Part shown: in pieces, positions 1-11,321 of the stretch | Numbering within the stretch: the first letter of the stretch is position 1 | Layout of the letters: every line of letters starts with the position of its first letter | NCBI GenBank assembly: GCA_963575745.1 | Contig: CAUYUJ010022082.1 | Span: forward strand, 583,801-647,800 | Direction: 5' to 3' | Length of the DNA stretch: 64,000 bases | Source: Prorocentrum cordatum | Lineage: Eukaryota; Sar; Dinophyceae; Prorocentrales; Prorocentraceae | Notes under the pieces: model-generated | The model's input: only the letters and a program-made list of their open reading frames with translations | Told to the model about the DNA's origin: nothing | The model's database searches: none | Program-made: the position numbers and the translations under genes

Positions 1-83
1 TCTCGCCACGTCGGGCCTCATAGGGGACCGGGAAACTACCGCGAAGCCACGCCCTGCATCGATCGACAACGGAGTCCTCAGTT

Positions 84-1690
84 TCAGCAAAACCGCCCAC
101 GCACGTGGGCCCCAGGAGTTGACATTGACTGGCGACAGGGCGCAACAACGTGCTGGCCCAGGCGCTGCCCCTGGACTCCCCTGACCCAGTGCGCGACGTA
201 TCGCGGCAGGCGATGGCTCGCGCGAGTTGCCCCCGCAGGTGCCCTCGAGGCCGCGGGCGCGGGCGCGGCCTTGGTCGAGCAGCACTGCGCGCCCCGGGGG
301 GGGGGATCAGGCCGAAAGCGGCCCGTTTGCTTGCGTCGCCTGCTCGCCCCCGGGCTACGCGGCCTCAGCCGCGCCCGCGCCGGGCCTCGGCTCGAGGAGG
401 GGCCGCGACGCGCGGGCGCGCGCATTGTCGGGCGCGAACGATACCTTCGGCTCGGCCCCGCCGCCGGCCGCCGCCGTCGCCGCCGCCGCCCCGCAGGCCG
501 CAGCCGCTGCGGCGCCTGCTTCGCGATCTTGACCTTCCATGTCGTCGCCTCCTGCTGGTCCGTCCTTCTCAGCTCCTTTTTCGGCCCCCGGGGCTGGGGG
601 GGGCGCTGGGCCCGCACTCTGCGCGCGTCCTCTCGCGGCCCAGGCACAGCGCGTGTGCCGCATGCTCCGCCTCGATGGATGCCACCTTCTCCATCGCGGA
701 CTGGAACGTGTGTCTGGTGGCCTCGTGCATCTGGATGCGCAGCTGCCCTTTGCTGGCGTCGAGGATCTGAGTATCTTCGGGCGTGAATCCCAAGTGCGTG
801 CCGACCGCGAAGAAGCCGTCGATGTCGATGAGACCAATGTCATTGCGCCCGTGAACAACGTCGGCCAGGGCCACTTTGGCGGGGGGGCCACGAGGTCCAC
901 CACCCGCGACTCCTCGCCGACGTTGTCAGCATGTTTGGCCACCAACTTCCCGCGCTCATCGTCTGCTTCAGTCTGCGAGCTCTCCAACTTGCGAACGACT
1001 GCTGACTGGGCCTCGACTTAATTAACAAGAGATGCTCGGGCTTGTAATTTTGAGTGGTCAAGAGCTGCTCCAGCTGCTGCACCCGATCATGGAGCCGCTG
1101 GGCTCTTCCTTGGACTGCCAGGTCTGAGCCTCGTCGCAAGGCCTCGAGCCGCTGCTGGCATGTGCCGGCGGTCGCGCGGTCTCCGAGCTTCTTGCTGAGC
1201 GACTCCAGCACTTCGATCGAGGCCTGGCCTTCCACGGCGACGACCACGGCCGAGGGTGGTCCTCCGCCCTGGGCCAACAGCGCCCGTCGCGCAGCCCCTC
1301 GAGAGCCACGCCTCCCATGACTAGCAGCAGTACGAGGCAATGCCAAGTTAGCGATATCACTCGGAGCATCCGTCTTCTTTTCGCGGCAGTGATTGCAGTT
1401 GTCGGAGCTCCCAAGTCTCTTCTTGCACCCGCAGGGTGCGCAAGTCTACTTCTCCTGCCAACTCCATTCGCTACTCCAGGAGCATGCTGGCGGGCGAGGG
1501 CCGCCTCGCGGCGGGCGATGGCCACGCTGGCCTTCGCAGCGGCCTCCGCCTTTGGCGGGCGCAGGCAGACGAGCACCTCGTCCTCCGCCTGCGCTTCGCC
1601 TCGGCGTCTCCGCCCTGCGCCATTCGGCCGACGCCGCCATTGCCCGCTGCCGCGAGGAAGCGCCCCGGGTCGAGGCGGCGCTGGCTCGGG
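84..1690 (-). pseudogene. Frameshifted coiled-coil ORF, possibly LINE ORF1-like
   Basis: Read leftwards, this strand gives heptad-like, charged stretches that continue each other across frames. They include SLSKKLGDRATAGTCQQRLE and DRVQQLEQLLTTQNYKPEHL near 1200-1040, then KLESSQTEADDERGKLVAKH near 970, then ALADVVHGRNDIGLIDIDGF near 870-810. Frame changes fall near 1015, at the G run near 885 and at the G run near 600. The last part (600-84) is Ala/Arg-rich and low complexity. The coiled-coil character is seen directly; the family is not recognised. A LINE ORF1 role is inferred from the neighbouring LINE remains and is weak. The frame breaks at homopolymers could be sequencing indels. Confidence 0.4.
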
Positions 1691-1699
1691 CACCGACGG

Positions 1700-2434
1700 G
1701 TGAAAGTAGGGGCGGGCAGCGCTGCCTTTGGCTGCGGGCGGCCTCAGGCCGCCAGCGTCGGGCCAGCCCTTCAGCTGCCGGCGGGCGCGAAGCCGCGGGG
1801 GTTCGGTTTCGCGTTCGGACAGCCCAAATGGTCACGGACACCCCCCCGCCCATCGTCGCCCCGCCCCGCCCCGCCCCCCCCCCCCCTGGCGCGCCCCCTC
1901 TCAAGTGCGTTCCGCCCGCGAGGGGCGCCCGCCAGCCGCCTTAGCTCGAGCGTTTTGATTGGGCTCTCGGCTCGCAACTGACGGCTGCCGGGCGGCGCTG
2001 CGCTCGCGGGCTCGGGCGGCGCGCCCCCCCGCCCTTGCGCCCCGCTGCCAGAGATCTGCTCGGGCAGAGCTGGCCCGCGCCAGCGTCGCGAGCATTGGCG
2101 GTCTTCGCCCGGATCGCGCCGCGACCAGTGTCGGGGGACGGCGGGCGCCGGAGGATTCCGCGGGGGGCCCCCTCGAGGCCCGCCCGCGTCCGCCCCCCGC
2201 CGCCCCACCCCGTCGCGCGGGAGGGCGCGGCGCGGCAGTTGCAGTTGCAGCGGCCCCAGATGCGCCGCCGGCGCGGGCACTGCGGGCGAAAGAGCGCCAG
2301 GTCGAGCGGTTCCTTCTGCAACGCAGGAGCTGCGAAGAAGGTTTTGGCATGCGGGGCGGCGGTCGCCGCGTTTCATCTCGTCCGTCGGCGCCTGGGCCTC
2401 GGCGGCGGCCGCGGCGGCAGTCTCCAAATGGAAA
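1700..2434. other. GC-rich spacer between two divergent ORFs
   Basis: Very GC-rich sequence with long C and G runs. All six frames give Arg/Pro/Ala-rich low-complexity translation and no recognisable motif. It separates the leftward ORF at 84-1690 from the rightward ORF at 2435 and may hold the 5' ends of both. Confidence 0.4.
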
Positions 2435-3133
2435 GTGGCCATCGTGGGATGGGTCGCGCACCGCGGCGGGGCTCCGCGCGAACGCAGGAAACCGCGAGAC
2501 GGTAGCCAGGTAGCAGCGCGTTATCGGCCGCCAGAGCAAGGCGCCGGCGCGGCGCCAGCCCCTGGTAAACATAGAGCAGCCGACCACTCTTTCGTTCAGC
2601 GCTATGAGGCCAGGCTGACTCTGGAGCGCGACCGTCTGTCCAGGTGCGAAGAGGCGCGCGCGACACTGCGGGCGGCGGCGCAGGCTGCTTGGGAAGCCTT
2701 AGACGACGCCGACGCCAAACGCCAGGAATGCGCGCGGGAGCTGGCGGGCAGGGAGCAGCAGCAGCAGCGGCAAGCCCGCCCGAAGTCCCCCGACGCAGCC
2801 GAGACTGGCGTGGCGGACCTCGCGCGCGGCGTCGCGGAGATCAAGGATTCGTTGTCTGTCGGCGCCCATTCCAGTTGCGACGGGCTGGTCTACGGGCGAG
2901 GCCCCGCGGACACTCAAATTCAACATGGGGACAGGACGAATTCGGCGAGCGCATTCAGCACATGCGCAAGTGCCTCCTCGCATGGGGCGGTCGGCAGAGC
3001 GACGGAGGTCCGCGAGCAGCCGGCAGAGCACCTTCAGCGAGCGCGCGAGCAGGCAGCGCAAGGGCGAGAAAGGAGACGCGCATACGTGCGGAGCGGCATG
3101 GGGGGGCGCCCGGCCAGCAGCCGGCGGGGGTGA
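2435..3133 (+). CDS. Coiled-coil ORF at 5' end of LINE relic
   Basis: The N-terminal third is Arg-rich and uncertain. From about residue 50 the protein is a clear amphipathic coiled coil (RYEARLTLERDRLSRCEEAR, EALDDADAKRQECARELAG), followed by GVADLARGVAEIKDSL and then Ser-rich sequence where the frame is probably lost near 2900. It lies on the same strand and upstream of RT, RNase H and zinc-ribbon fragments, the position of ORF1 in a LINE. The coiled coil is seen; the ORF1 assignment is inference. The start codon is uncertain because the first 40 residues do not look like protein. Confidence 0.4.
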   Translation: MAIVGWVAHRGGAPRERRKPRDGSQVAARYRPPEQGAGAAPAPGKHRAADHSFVQRYEARLTLERDRLSRCEEARATLRAAAQAAWEALDDADAKRQECARELAGREQQQQRQARPKSPDAAETGVADLARGVAEIKDSLSVGAHSSCDGLVYGRGPADTQIQHGDRTNSASAFSTCASASSHGAVGRATEVREQPAEHLQRAREQAAQGRERRRAYVRSGMGGRPASSRRG

Positions 3134-4806
3134 GGTCTTGGCTTTGCCATTCCAGCCGCATAAGTATTTTCGAGTCTCACATTCAGAAAATGTCGAGTGC
3201 CGACGGCGGCCCAGAGGCCGCGGGTAGAGATTGCGGCTCGAGCATTGAATTGCTCGGGGCCGTCTGTTCCCGCTAAATTCCGCGTTCCAATCGCGACTTT
3301 TCGGCTTTCGCTCCCCCTTGGTCTCTCAGGTCGGGCGGGGCCAGGTCCGCCCGGGGCCCGACGCCCGCCCAGCCCAGCCCCCAGGGGGGCCAGGTCCGCC
3401 CGGAGATCTGCGCGCGCAGTTGCGCCGCGAGGTCCCCTGCCCAGGACGGGCCCTTCGACGCCCGAGCCCGCGCAGTGCAACTGCGCGGGCGCCAGATTGT
3501 AGGATGTCACAAGATGGCTCAGGCCCATCGATCGGGCGGGCCGGGTTCGCGCTGGCGAGTGAGACCCGGCCCTCGTGGCCAGCGTGTATTTGTTAAATGT
3601 CGGATGCCTCGGCGACCCCAACTTCCGCGCCTCATCCAGAGTTGGGGGCTTTGCGGGGGCTGGTTTTTCACCGCTTGGGATGAGCAGCTGCTTCAATGTT
3701 GAACCGGGGCCCGTGGGCGCGCGCGTTCGCGGAGGGGGGGCCGACGCGTTGCGTCTTCGCGGTTTGCTAGTTCATCTTCGGGAGGGCAAAGGGCTCGCGA
3801 CTGCTATGTGGTATCCGTTCGACTGTCAAATTGAGTTCTGGCAGTCTGCGTCGGTCGTCGCGCTTCCGCGTCGCCGCGCCAAGCCACCCCGCCTCGACTC
3901 ACTTTCAGCAGCAGTCGCGCCCGTTGTAGGCGCGGTTTTCGGGCGGCCACTAATGCCAGCGGCGGCGCCAGTCCACCCTGCGCCATGCCCCCCCGACTTG
4001 ACGAAGGTGGTCAGCTCGGCAGATCAGGCGTTCAGTTGTGTTCCTCGGGATTTCGGGGCGCTGATCATGGGGTCTCTGATTTCCGAGCTCTACCGCGACT
4101 GGGCAAAGTTGCGGGGAAGGGGGCCCCCGTCGGCTCCGCAGGCTGACTTGCCCAGGCACGGTCGTAGAGGAGAAGCGCCCAGGGTTTGGCGTCGCTGCGC
4201 CCGCGCTGTCCAGCGGGGACCAGCTCGTCATCGCGCTCGGGAGCCAGCTCGCCAGAGGACTTCTAATCTGCGCGAGTCTGCGCCAGCCACCCCCCCCGCC
4301 CCCGGGCGAGCGAGCGCGGGGGGAACGGGGCTCGGGATAAGATGTCAGGGATGGCTCCAGCACGTCGGGCTTGCAATTGCCCCTCGTGGTTCTTCAAGTC
4401 CAATCTCGACGGGCCCCAACTGGGGCCCTAGCGGGGCGATCTTGGGAATGGAGAAAGGCGTGGACCAGGGCCCCGACCAGCGCGCTGTCTTGTTCATTGA
4501 ATTGGTCGACGCTTTGACATCGCCCGCGCAGCGCGGAGGTTCTGACGCGAGATGCCGAGGCCGGTGGCGGGAACGCCCATGTTTAGACTCGACTTGCGCG
4601 CTGCTGGAGGCCCGCGCCCACTTTGTCTGCGCGCGGGCAGGCGCTGGCCGACGCTTGCTCGAAGCTCGAAGGCGGGGGCAGACGCGCCGGGGATGCGCGG
4701 CCGGCAAACTCGGACCCCATGGAACTGAGACTGGAGGTAAATTCAAAAAACATTCCGAACCCTTTTCTCGCGCACCAATCGAGGTTATCAGGAATGCCAG
4801 CACGGG

Positions 4807-5590
4807 GTGCAACAAGCCCTCGGCCGTTTCCGTACATGGATTTCGCATGCGTCGTTTCGGGAGTTTGTGCGACGATCGTTTGTCCGTGTTTCGCGCTCTG
4901 TTCAGCGCCATGGAGTCGCGTCTTCTTTAGTCTCTGCAGATTCGGCCAGCGACGTTCGAGACGCTGCCGGCGCCCACGGGGGGGGGCGTCTTCTTCGCGT
5001 CGTCGCGCAGGATGAAGGTTTGGGCGATGGGGCCCGAGCGGGAAGAGGCCATGTCATGCTCTGTTGTGCCGGACCATGCTTTCAAGTCTGCTGCAGCTGC
5101 GACGCGGCGGCAGGCGGCCCAGCGAATGTTCTCTTCGTGATGGCGGCCAAGCGGCTGCCATATTTTGGAGCATGGTTGAGTTTTACAGGCCCATGGATCT
5201 GGGCGATTAAAATCGCGGCGCGCGTCGTTGGATTTGTTTTTCGCAGGGCCGCCATTATGGTCCCCGTGGTTGCCTGCGCAATTCCTAGATTCGTCAACGT
5301 CGCGGGCTTCATCAACGGGCCGCACTTGTCCGTCGGGAGAGGGATCCAGGGATGCATTGCGTGCAGAGTTTGAGCAGCATCTCGCTTCGTCGCGGCGTCT
5401 CATTCGATTTGTTCGTTGACGACATTGGCTGCTCAGCTGCAGGCCCCGCCCCAGAGGCGATGGGCTCGAGCAGGCATCGGCGCAACTGTATCGCGCTGTC
5501 ACCGACGAGCTGAAATGCGCGCAGGTCCGGAACAGGGCTGTCGCGAGCAACGGCGCTTTGGGCCAGCAGCAGGAGGCGCGGCCTTGATGC
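4807..5590 (+). pseudogene. Reverse transcriptase remnant (LINE)
   Basis: Three frames together give a decayed RT. The first (4807-5373) contains GPWIWAIKIAARVVGFVFRR, resembling the helix after RT motif A in dinoflagellate LINEs, and GRGIQGC, in the place of the G-I-x-x-G-C motif. The second frame, from 5379, gives VSFDLFVDDIGCSA: FVDD (5412-5423) is the catalytic motif C. The third, from 5465, gives LEQASAQLYRAVTDELKCAQ and VRNRAVASN, typical of the segment after motif C, then stops near 5587. The motifs are seen directly; the frame jumps show it is non-functional or mis-assembled. Confidence 0.6.
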
Positions 5591-6389
5591 GCTCAGGGTA
5601 AGTCTAAGGAGTTCAAAATTAATGGAGGGTCGACGACGCGGCGGGGTGGCGGTAAGGGTCCGCCCGCGCGGCCGAAGCCAGAAAACGCCCCATGGATTTC
5701 ATTCGGCGCATGTCTGGGGCGCAGAGACACGCGCGATTTTTTGGGCACTCGCGCCGAGAAAAATATTCGTAAATGAACCTCTTTTTGGGCTCTGTGACTG
5801 GGCCGAAGTTCGCGGGGCCAGCGACGGCAAGCTGGCCCGCATTCGAGGCGCTACATGGCGCTGCCTCTGGCCGCCTTGTGGCGGAAGGTCCCTCGCGGCG
5901 GCGTCGACGCGCGCGGGCGAGGCGCGCCGGCGCGGCGCGGCGGTTCCGATGTTGCGTTGGGCCAAGGATATCAGTTGTCGAGGTTGCACAGTATGTGGGC
6001 CATTGTTTTCGAACATTCAGTTCCTCCAACCTTGCGGCGTCGAGCGTGCGGGTTTGTCTGTGCACTTTGGGGGTCGGTTCGCATTCCGAGGTGGATTGGT
6101 GGAAGCTGTTTCAAGAATCCCATCCCGGAGTTGCCCAGGGTTGTCTGGGGGATAAGTGCTGTTTCTGATTCAGGCGAGTTGCGATGCATGAACCACTGCC
6201 CCGTTTGCTCACGCGCGTTGCAGTCGGCGCTTGCGGCCGAGATTCCTTCGCTCCGTTAGGCGTTTTTTTTTCAGGCCGGTGGTCCTGGTGATTTGCATTG
6301 CGATTGCCAGGCGGCATGTGATCATTTATCCTTCTTTGCCAGTCAGCGAACGCCTGTCTTCTAAGCGGGACTACGTTGGGCATTTCCAC

Positions 6390-6572
6390 TCTGGCAGTCA
6401 GTGCGAAATTGGGCTCGAGGGGTGGAAGTTAGAATCGCACCTCGATCCCGAGGAGGCTCGCGTTGATGAGTTCGATGTTCCTCGCTGGCGAGGTAACGAC
6501 TTGGCCGACGAGGCTGCGCAGCAAGGCGCTCGTCACAGTGGCGAACCTCTGCTCGCGAACGCGCCCATGTAG
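6390..6572 (+). pseudogene. RNase H C-terminal fragment (LINE)
   Basis: The frame reads SHLDPEEARVDEFDVPRWRG then NDLADEAAQQGARHSG. The pattern KSHL...W-x-GN-x-x-AD-x-A-x-x-GA is the C-terminal part of the RNase H domain that follows the RT in many LINEs. The upstream catalytic half is not legible between 5600 and 6390. It lies about 1 kb after the RT FVDD motif, consistent with one degenerate element. Confidence 0.55.
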
Positions 6573-6599
6573 ATGCGAAGATCGAGGTCTTAAGGTCAG

Positions 6600-6695
6600 T
6601 GTGCACACTATCGGCACAATTGCTGCCGCTGTGGCCGAACCTTACGCTTGATGGGAATTGAAGTCGCGGCGCCCGAGAAATGTAAGGCCTGCTAA
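6600..6695 (+). pseudogene. C-terminal zinc ribbon of LINE polyprotein
   Basis: The frame reads HNCCRCGRTLRLMGIEVAAP followed by EKCKAC and a TAA stop. The two CxxC pairs (CCRC and CKAC) about 18 residues apart make a zinc-ribbon pattern. Position directly after RNase H matches the C-terminal zinc domain of dinoflagellate LINEs. Short, so moderate confidence. Confidence 0.45.
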
Positions 6696-6739
6696 GTTCG
6701 TAGGTCTCGGTCACGTTCGGCACTGATATCACCAATTTT

Positions 6740-7400
6740 GGCGTTTTCGATTTGTCGGGTCGGGTCCAGGGGCGTCGCCCGCCCGCCTTCGGGGACCTGC
6801 TGCGGGCCCAGCCAGTGCGACCTGGACATTGCCGGCGCCAACGGCCACAGCACCTTCACACGGAGGTGCGCAGATGGTTCTGATTTGTTCCTTGGCATGT
6901 TGCAGGGTGCGTGTGTGTGTGTGTATCAGCCACGGCTCGTTCCAGAAATGTTGTCCTTGTAGTCGGTGCATCTGTGTGTTCAGCAGACACGGCCGCACCA
7001 ATGTCAACAGTTGCAACGTATTGGCACAGGAACCACCCTGGGCGACCAGAGTTGCGAGTCGAACTTCCTCCTCTCTGGCTCTGGCAGCCCTGTGGCATTC
7101 TTGTCGGGTCGTGTGATGTGAGAGGGCTGTGGTGCCGCCGCTCCTTCCCCGCAGGTGAGCAATGCTCCTTGTTTTGTCTCTGGCGCTGCATCGGCATCCC
7201 AGGCCATGGATCAGCTTCCGCCTGTCGACGTGGTCGAGTTCGAGCGTGTGCGAGGTGTTCTCCGCGGGGAGGAGACGGCGCGAATGCTCTGCATTAACTC
7301 CGACGATTCAGATTAGTTGATTACGCTTGTTACTACCAGGCTTCGCCATCCTGGTATGTGTACGTCGGCAGCTGCCCCGTCGATGTTTAACACAATGTCA
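6740..7400. other. No gene seen
   Basis: Open frames here are short and share no recognisable motif. A short (GT)n tract lies near 6910-6925. This may include the 3' untranslated part of the LINE relic. Confidence 0.3.
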
Positions 7401-7404
7401 TCCC

Positions 7405-8205
7405 TTTTCCGCCTACCCCCCTTCTCCTCCACCTCGTTTTCCTTCTCCTCCTCCTCCTCCTCCTCCTCCTCGCACTCTCCCTCATGATCTTCCCCCTCCT
7501 CCTCGTCCATTCCTTCCGCCTCCCAATCCGCCTCCCCATCCTCCATCCGTCCTCGTTCTCCTGCTGAGAGGAGGGGGGGGCTCAATCAAATAGCTCAGGG
7601 ACAAAGGCCGCCGACGACGACGACGACGACGACGACGAGGAGGCGAAGGAAGAGGACGAGGAGGAGGCGATCGTCCCTTTCTTCCCCCTATCGTGCGGCT
7701 GAGCTGTTGTCCACCCTTCCCCCTGCTCTTGGCCAGGGTGGAAGGGATCGAGGGCGCCAGTCCTGGGGACGAGCGCGCCCGCAACATCGAGCATCAAGGA
7801 GGGGGGGGGGAATGAGGAGGAGGAGGAGGAGGAGGAGCAGAATGAGGAGGAGGAGAAGGAGGAGGAAGATCAGAAGGCACATCGAGAAGCAGGAGGAGGA
7901 GGAGGAGGAGGAGGAGGAGGAGGGGGATCACCACCACCCACCCAACCACCCCGACCCAACCCGAAAGGGGGCCCAACCTGAATTTTGGGTGTTCGGGTTG
8001 GTTTGGGGTGGTAAGGTAGGAAGTCAGCAAGTTGCCGATCGGCCAAGGGCTCCTGGTTCGACCCCGCCCCCCCCAGGGCAGAGTGGCCCTGGGGGGGGAT
8101 GGCTACGCGGGATGACGTTCTGGCCATCGGTGGGTCAATGGGTCAGGAGGAGCATCATGGAGGAGGAGGAGGAGGAGGAGGAGGAGGAGGAGGATTTTTC
8201 ACCTG
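7405..8205. repeat. Trinucleotide repeat cluster (TCC/GGA, GAC)
   Basis: Successive microsatellites: (TCC)n from about 7415 to 7560, (GAC)n at about 7612-7640, (GGA)n at 7800-7925 and again at 8158-8195. Long open frames here in both directions are repeat artefacts (poly-Ser, poly-Pro, poly-Glu). Confidence 0.85.
7955..8035 (+). repeat. Dispersed repeat, copy 1
   Basis: The segment containing TTTTGGGTGTTCGGGTTGG and GGGGTGGTAAGGTAGGAAGT has a diverged partner at about 27645-27705 (TTTGGGTCTTCGGGCTAGG, GGGGTGGTAGGTAATCAG). Both copies are on the same strand. Each is preceded by a CCCAACCCGAAA-like stretch, giving a small inverted arrangement around TTCGGG. Confidence 0.45.
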
Positions 8206-8383
8206 GACCTTTTCCTAGCCTGGTCTCAGGCTAGGACCCAAGCGGTGACCTCATGCGGTGGCTGACTTCGGCAGCAACCCATGGGCCCCGACAAAAAGAG
8301 CTAGTTCGAGCCACATCTGGGCTCATAGCTCACGCGAGCAGCTTTAGAGCGAGGACCCTCCGCACCATCCTCACAGCTCGTCT

Positions 8384-8555
8384 CGCGGCCCCTCGCCCCA
8401 CTCTCGTTGGAGGGAGCAGAGGGAAAAGAATTCACACTGCGTCACGATTCGGTGTGACGAGCAAACGCGGCCCCTCGCCCCACTCTCGTTGGAGGGAGCA
8501 GAGGGAAAAGAATTCACTGCCTGCTGCACTGACTCGTCACGATTGGCGGTGTGAC
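8384..8555 (+). repeat. Tandem duplication, about 82-bp unit
   Basis: The unit begins CGCGGCCCCTCGCCCCACTC at 8384 and again at 8466. Both copies carry GGAGGGAGCAGAGGGAAAAG, a GTCACGATT segment and GTGTGACGAGCAAAC. The second copy has a small insertion (TGCACTGACTC) before GTCACGATT. Confidence 0.85.
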
Positions 8556-8559
8556 GAGC

Positions 8560-9300
8560 AAACTTGTTGGGCCGAGACTCGGCACCAAAATCGGAGGCGC
8601 GGCGGATCCTCGACCCCTGGTCTGCAGGGGTCGAGTGGGACAAAACTCTACATCGGTACGACCCTTCGTGGGAAGGCGCTCTGAGACCGTGAATTTCGAT
8701 GACACCTTGGACTCCCCTGGGGGGCTGCAAAAGCGCGCGACCGCAGAACCAGGGCCCCCGTGGTGCAGATTGAGGCAAACTGTTGCCAACAGTTTGCAAA
8801 CCGTACCACCATCAAAAACAGAATTGCCAAATCTGTGTATTTCAATTTCGCATTCTCGATTTCGCGAACGGCGCGATCGTCACCTGGTTGCTGAACGTAC
8901 TAGCAGTGGTCGGCCACGGCGCTCATGGGGCCCGTGCGCAGGGGCCTGTGCGACTCCAGGAAGCCTTCTGCGCAATATTGCAGGCGCGCGCGAAAATTGA
9001 TGACGTCAATGAGCCAATCTTGATGTTTGTGGGGCGCGCGCCTCGATCTCGATTGGCCAGGGCGGTCGCCACAGCGAGGTTCTCGTTCGAGACCCACCCT
9101 TGGGTGAGGCCTGCGACACTGCCGGTGGGCTCTGGTGAGCCTTAGCGTCGCTGCTTGTCCTAACACAGGAGACACGTTGCTCCTCGCTCCCCCGCAAGGA
9201 AGCCAGGGCGCGGCGGGGGGGTGTTGCGGGGCAATCCAAGTGGCCATATGGCGCGTCGCGCAGCCACCCAGACCATGCTTTGTAGTAATTGTTCCGCCGA
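8560..9300. other. No gene seen
   Basis: Short open frames without recognisable motifs. No clear repeat structure. Confidence 0.3.
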
Positions 9301-9309
9301 CGCCCCACA

Positions 9310-9565
9310 TGTAAATCCTCCTCCTTCTCCTCCTCCCTCCTCCCTCCCGCCTCCTCCCTCCTCCTCCATCCTCCTTCGCCTCCAGCCCCCCTCCTCCTCC
9401 TCCCGCCCTTCCCCTCCTCCTCTTCCTCCTCCTCCTCCCTCCTCCTCCTCTTCCTCCTCCTCCCCCTCCCTCCTCCTCTCCGTGCTCCTCCTCCTCCTGC
9501 TCCTCCTCCTTCTCCTCCTCCTCTCACTCCTCTTCCTCCTTCTCTTCCTCCTCCTCCTCTTCATG
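9310..9565 (+). repeat. (TCC/CTC)n pyrimidine tract
   Basis: About 250 bp of almost pure pyrimidine on the plus strand, built on TCC with CCT and CTT interruptions. The 295-, 275- and 272-codon open frames across it are artefacts of the repeat. Confidence 0.85.
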
Positions 9566-9844
9566 CTCCTCTGGGGGTGCATTTCGACCGAAACTTCAAA
9601 GCGGATCCAGCCGCGTCCACGAGGGCGCCCCGGGCCAGTGCGCCAGGCGCGCCACGTGCGCCAGGCGCACCAAGTGCGCCGAGTGCGCCAGGTGCGCCGT
9701 CTGCGCGGGCCTGGGCCTGGAGCCCTGTGGGAAGCGCCAGGGCCGCCAACCCCTTGGGGGCCACCCCTTGCTCGGGCCCCCTGGGCCCCACAAGCCCGGC
9801 AGTGGTGCCTTGCGAGGGCCACCTGTGGCCCAGGGCCTCCCCCG

Positions 9845-10115
9845 AAACTGTTGTTGACAGATTCGGTCATTCTGTGTTTCGTGGTGGCGCCAATAACGGG
9901 CATCAATATACAGATTGGGTCATTCTGCGTTTCGTGGTGGCACCAAAAACGGGCATCCATATACAGATTGCCAACCAATCTGCATATGCGGGGGACCCAA
10001 GCATATACAGGTTGCCAATTAATCTGTATATGGAGGGGAGGAAAGTCATATACACATTACCAACTAATCTGTATATTGGGGGACCCATGCCATATACAGA
10101 TTCCCTAATTCTGTA
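9845..10115 (+). repeat. Cluster of ATACAGATT palindromes
   Basis: Several units share an inverted pair ATACAGATT ... AATCTGTAT separated by 4-8 bases, for example ATACAGATTGCCAACCAATC near 9960 and a second pair near 10010. Two further units begin CATATACA near 10050 and 10090. Two upstream units share TTTCGTGGTGGC at about 9872 and 9930. Each unit could fold as a hairpin, and spacing is about 50-60 bp. Confidence 0.65.
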
Positions 10116-10199
10116 GATGGGGGCCACCGTGGCCAACGCGTGCTCCTCATCTGTAGATGGAGCCCTTGGCCGCCAAGGGGGTGTTTCAGTGGCGGCGGA

Positions 10200-10560
10200 A
10201 GGGCGACCGGAGGGAAGGAGGAGGGGGGAGGGACACACAGACGGAGGAGCACAAGGGAGGGGGGGAGGTAAGAGGGAGGGGAGGGAAGGGAGGAGGGGGG
10301 GTAGGAGGGAGGGGGGACAGGGATGAAGGGGGGAGGGAGGGGAGGTAAGGAGGGGAGGTGAGGGGTGGGAGGGGGGGAGGGAAGGTAGGGATGACGTGGG
10401 GATGAAGGGAGAAGAGCGGGATGAGGGGAGGGGAGGGAGGGGAGGGGAGGGATGGGAGGAGGGATGAAGGGAGGTATGGGGGGGGGATGAGGGGAGGTTG
10501 GGGTGAGGGGGGGGGAGGAGGGATGGGGGGACGAGGGAGGTGAGGGGAGGGAGGAGGCCA
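10200..10560 (+). repeat. G-rich purine tract (GGGAGG)n
   Basis: About 350 bp, nearly all purine on the plus strand, rich in GGAGGG and GGGGAGG. Many G-runs within short distance give potential for G-quadruplex or triplex structure. The long minus-strand open frame (Pro/Ser/Leu-rich) is an artefact. Confidence 0.8.
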
Positions 10561-10599
10561 GGCGCGGCCAGGTGGGAGATCTTCAGGGTCCGACCCTTC

Positions 10600-11320
10600 A
10601 TCGCCCCCCTCCCCCCACTCGCGTCCACCGATGCCCCTCGTTCCATCTCTTCCTCCACTTGCTTGCCGCGCTCCTCATCATTCTGCTCCCCCCCTGCTGC
10701 TGTTCCTCCGCCTGCCTATTTTTGTTAGTTTGCGCGCAGTGCACCACAGACGTCGCGGAGTTGCGTCGCGCTTCGGCCGCTCGTGGCAATGCGCAGCAAC
10801 TCTGGTCGCCCATGGCAGGGCTGCAAACGGCCACCATGCGTGTGCGCATGCCAACATGGCGGGGGCTGCCCTGCCGATGAAGCTGCCCGGCCAAGTCGCG
10901 GCGCAAACCGCCCGGGCCCGCGCGCGCGCGCGGGTGTATATTGGAGCGCTTGCCTGATCGCAATGCGCTTAACCACGCTGCGCGCGCCGACAAATAAACT
11001 TGGGCAGTGCAGGCAGCGAGGAAGCGCCTCGCGCACACCTCGCACATGTCCACAATCTTCACGAGCGGCTGTCGGCAAACAAATTCGCCGAATTTGTTTT
11101 TTGCGATGGGGGTTCGTGGAAGCTGTTGGAAGCAGATCCGGACATTCTGCTTTTCGCGTCGCCCCTTTCGGGGCCCTCTGCGGTGGCAGCCCCCTTGGGG
11201 CGCCCAAGGGGTGGACTACGTGGTGAAGGGCGACGCGGGAAAATATCGGGTGGCCTTTCCAGGCGCAGACGGACGCCGGCATCTGTGACGCACGTGGGTT
11301 CCTGTCAGGAACAAGAGGCC
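10600..11320. other. No convincing gene
   Basis: Overlapping open frames of 90-185 codons in several frames with no shared motif. The plus frame near 11215-11280 reads VVKGDAGKYRVAFPGADGRR, which could be a decayed 5' part of the helicase unit that follows. Not certain. Confidence 0.25.
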
Positions 11321-11321
11321 T

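Larger units (their letters stand above)
2435..6740 (+). mobile_element. Decayed LINE-type (non-LTR) retrotransposon
   Basis: Three landmark modules occur in the order expected for a dinoflagellate LINE: reverse transcriptase with FVDD at 5412-5423, an RNase H C-terminal segment near 6430-6540, and a CxxC...CxxC zinc ribbon ending in a stop at 6693-6695. A coiled-coil ORF precedes them. No frame stays open across the element, so it is a dead copy. The stretch 3140-4800, where an apurinic endonuclease would be expected, is open in places (451 codons from 3575) but I see no diagnostic endonuclease motif. Element ends are not defined and no target duplication was found. Confidence 0.55.

Noticed and set aside
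8075-8095. GGTTCGACCCC near 8052 as a pol III B box
   Set aside because: No A box at the right distance and no foldable tRNA.
9160-10116. Long ORFs of 272-295 codons on both strands
   Set aside because: Low-complexity translation of the pyrimidine tract and palindrome cluster; no domain seen.
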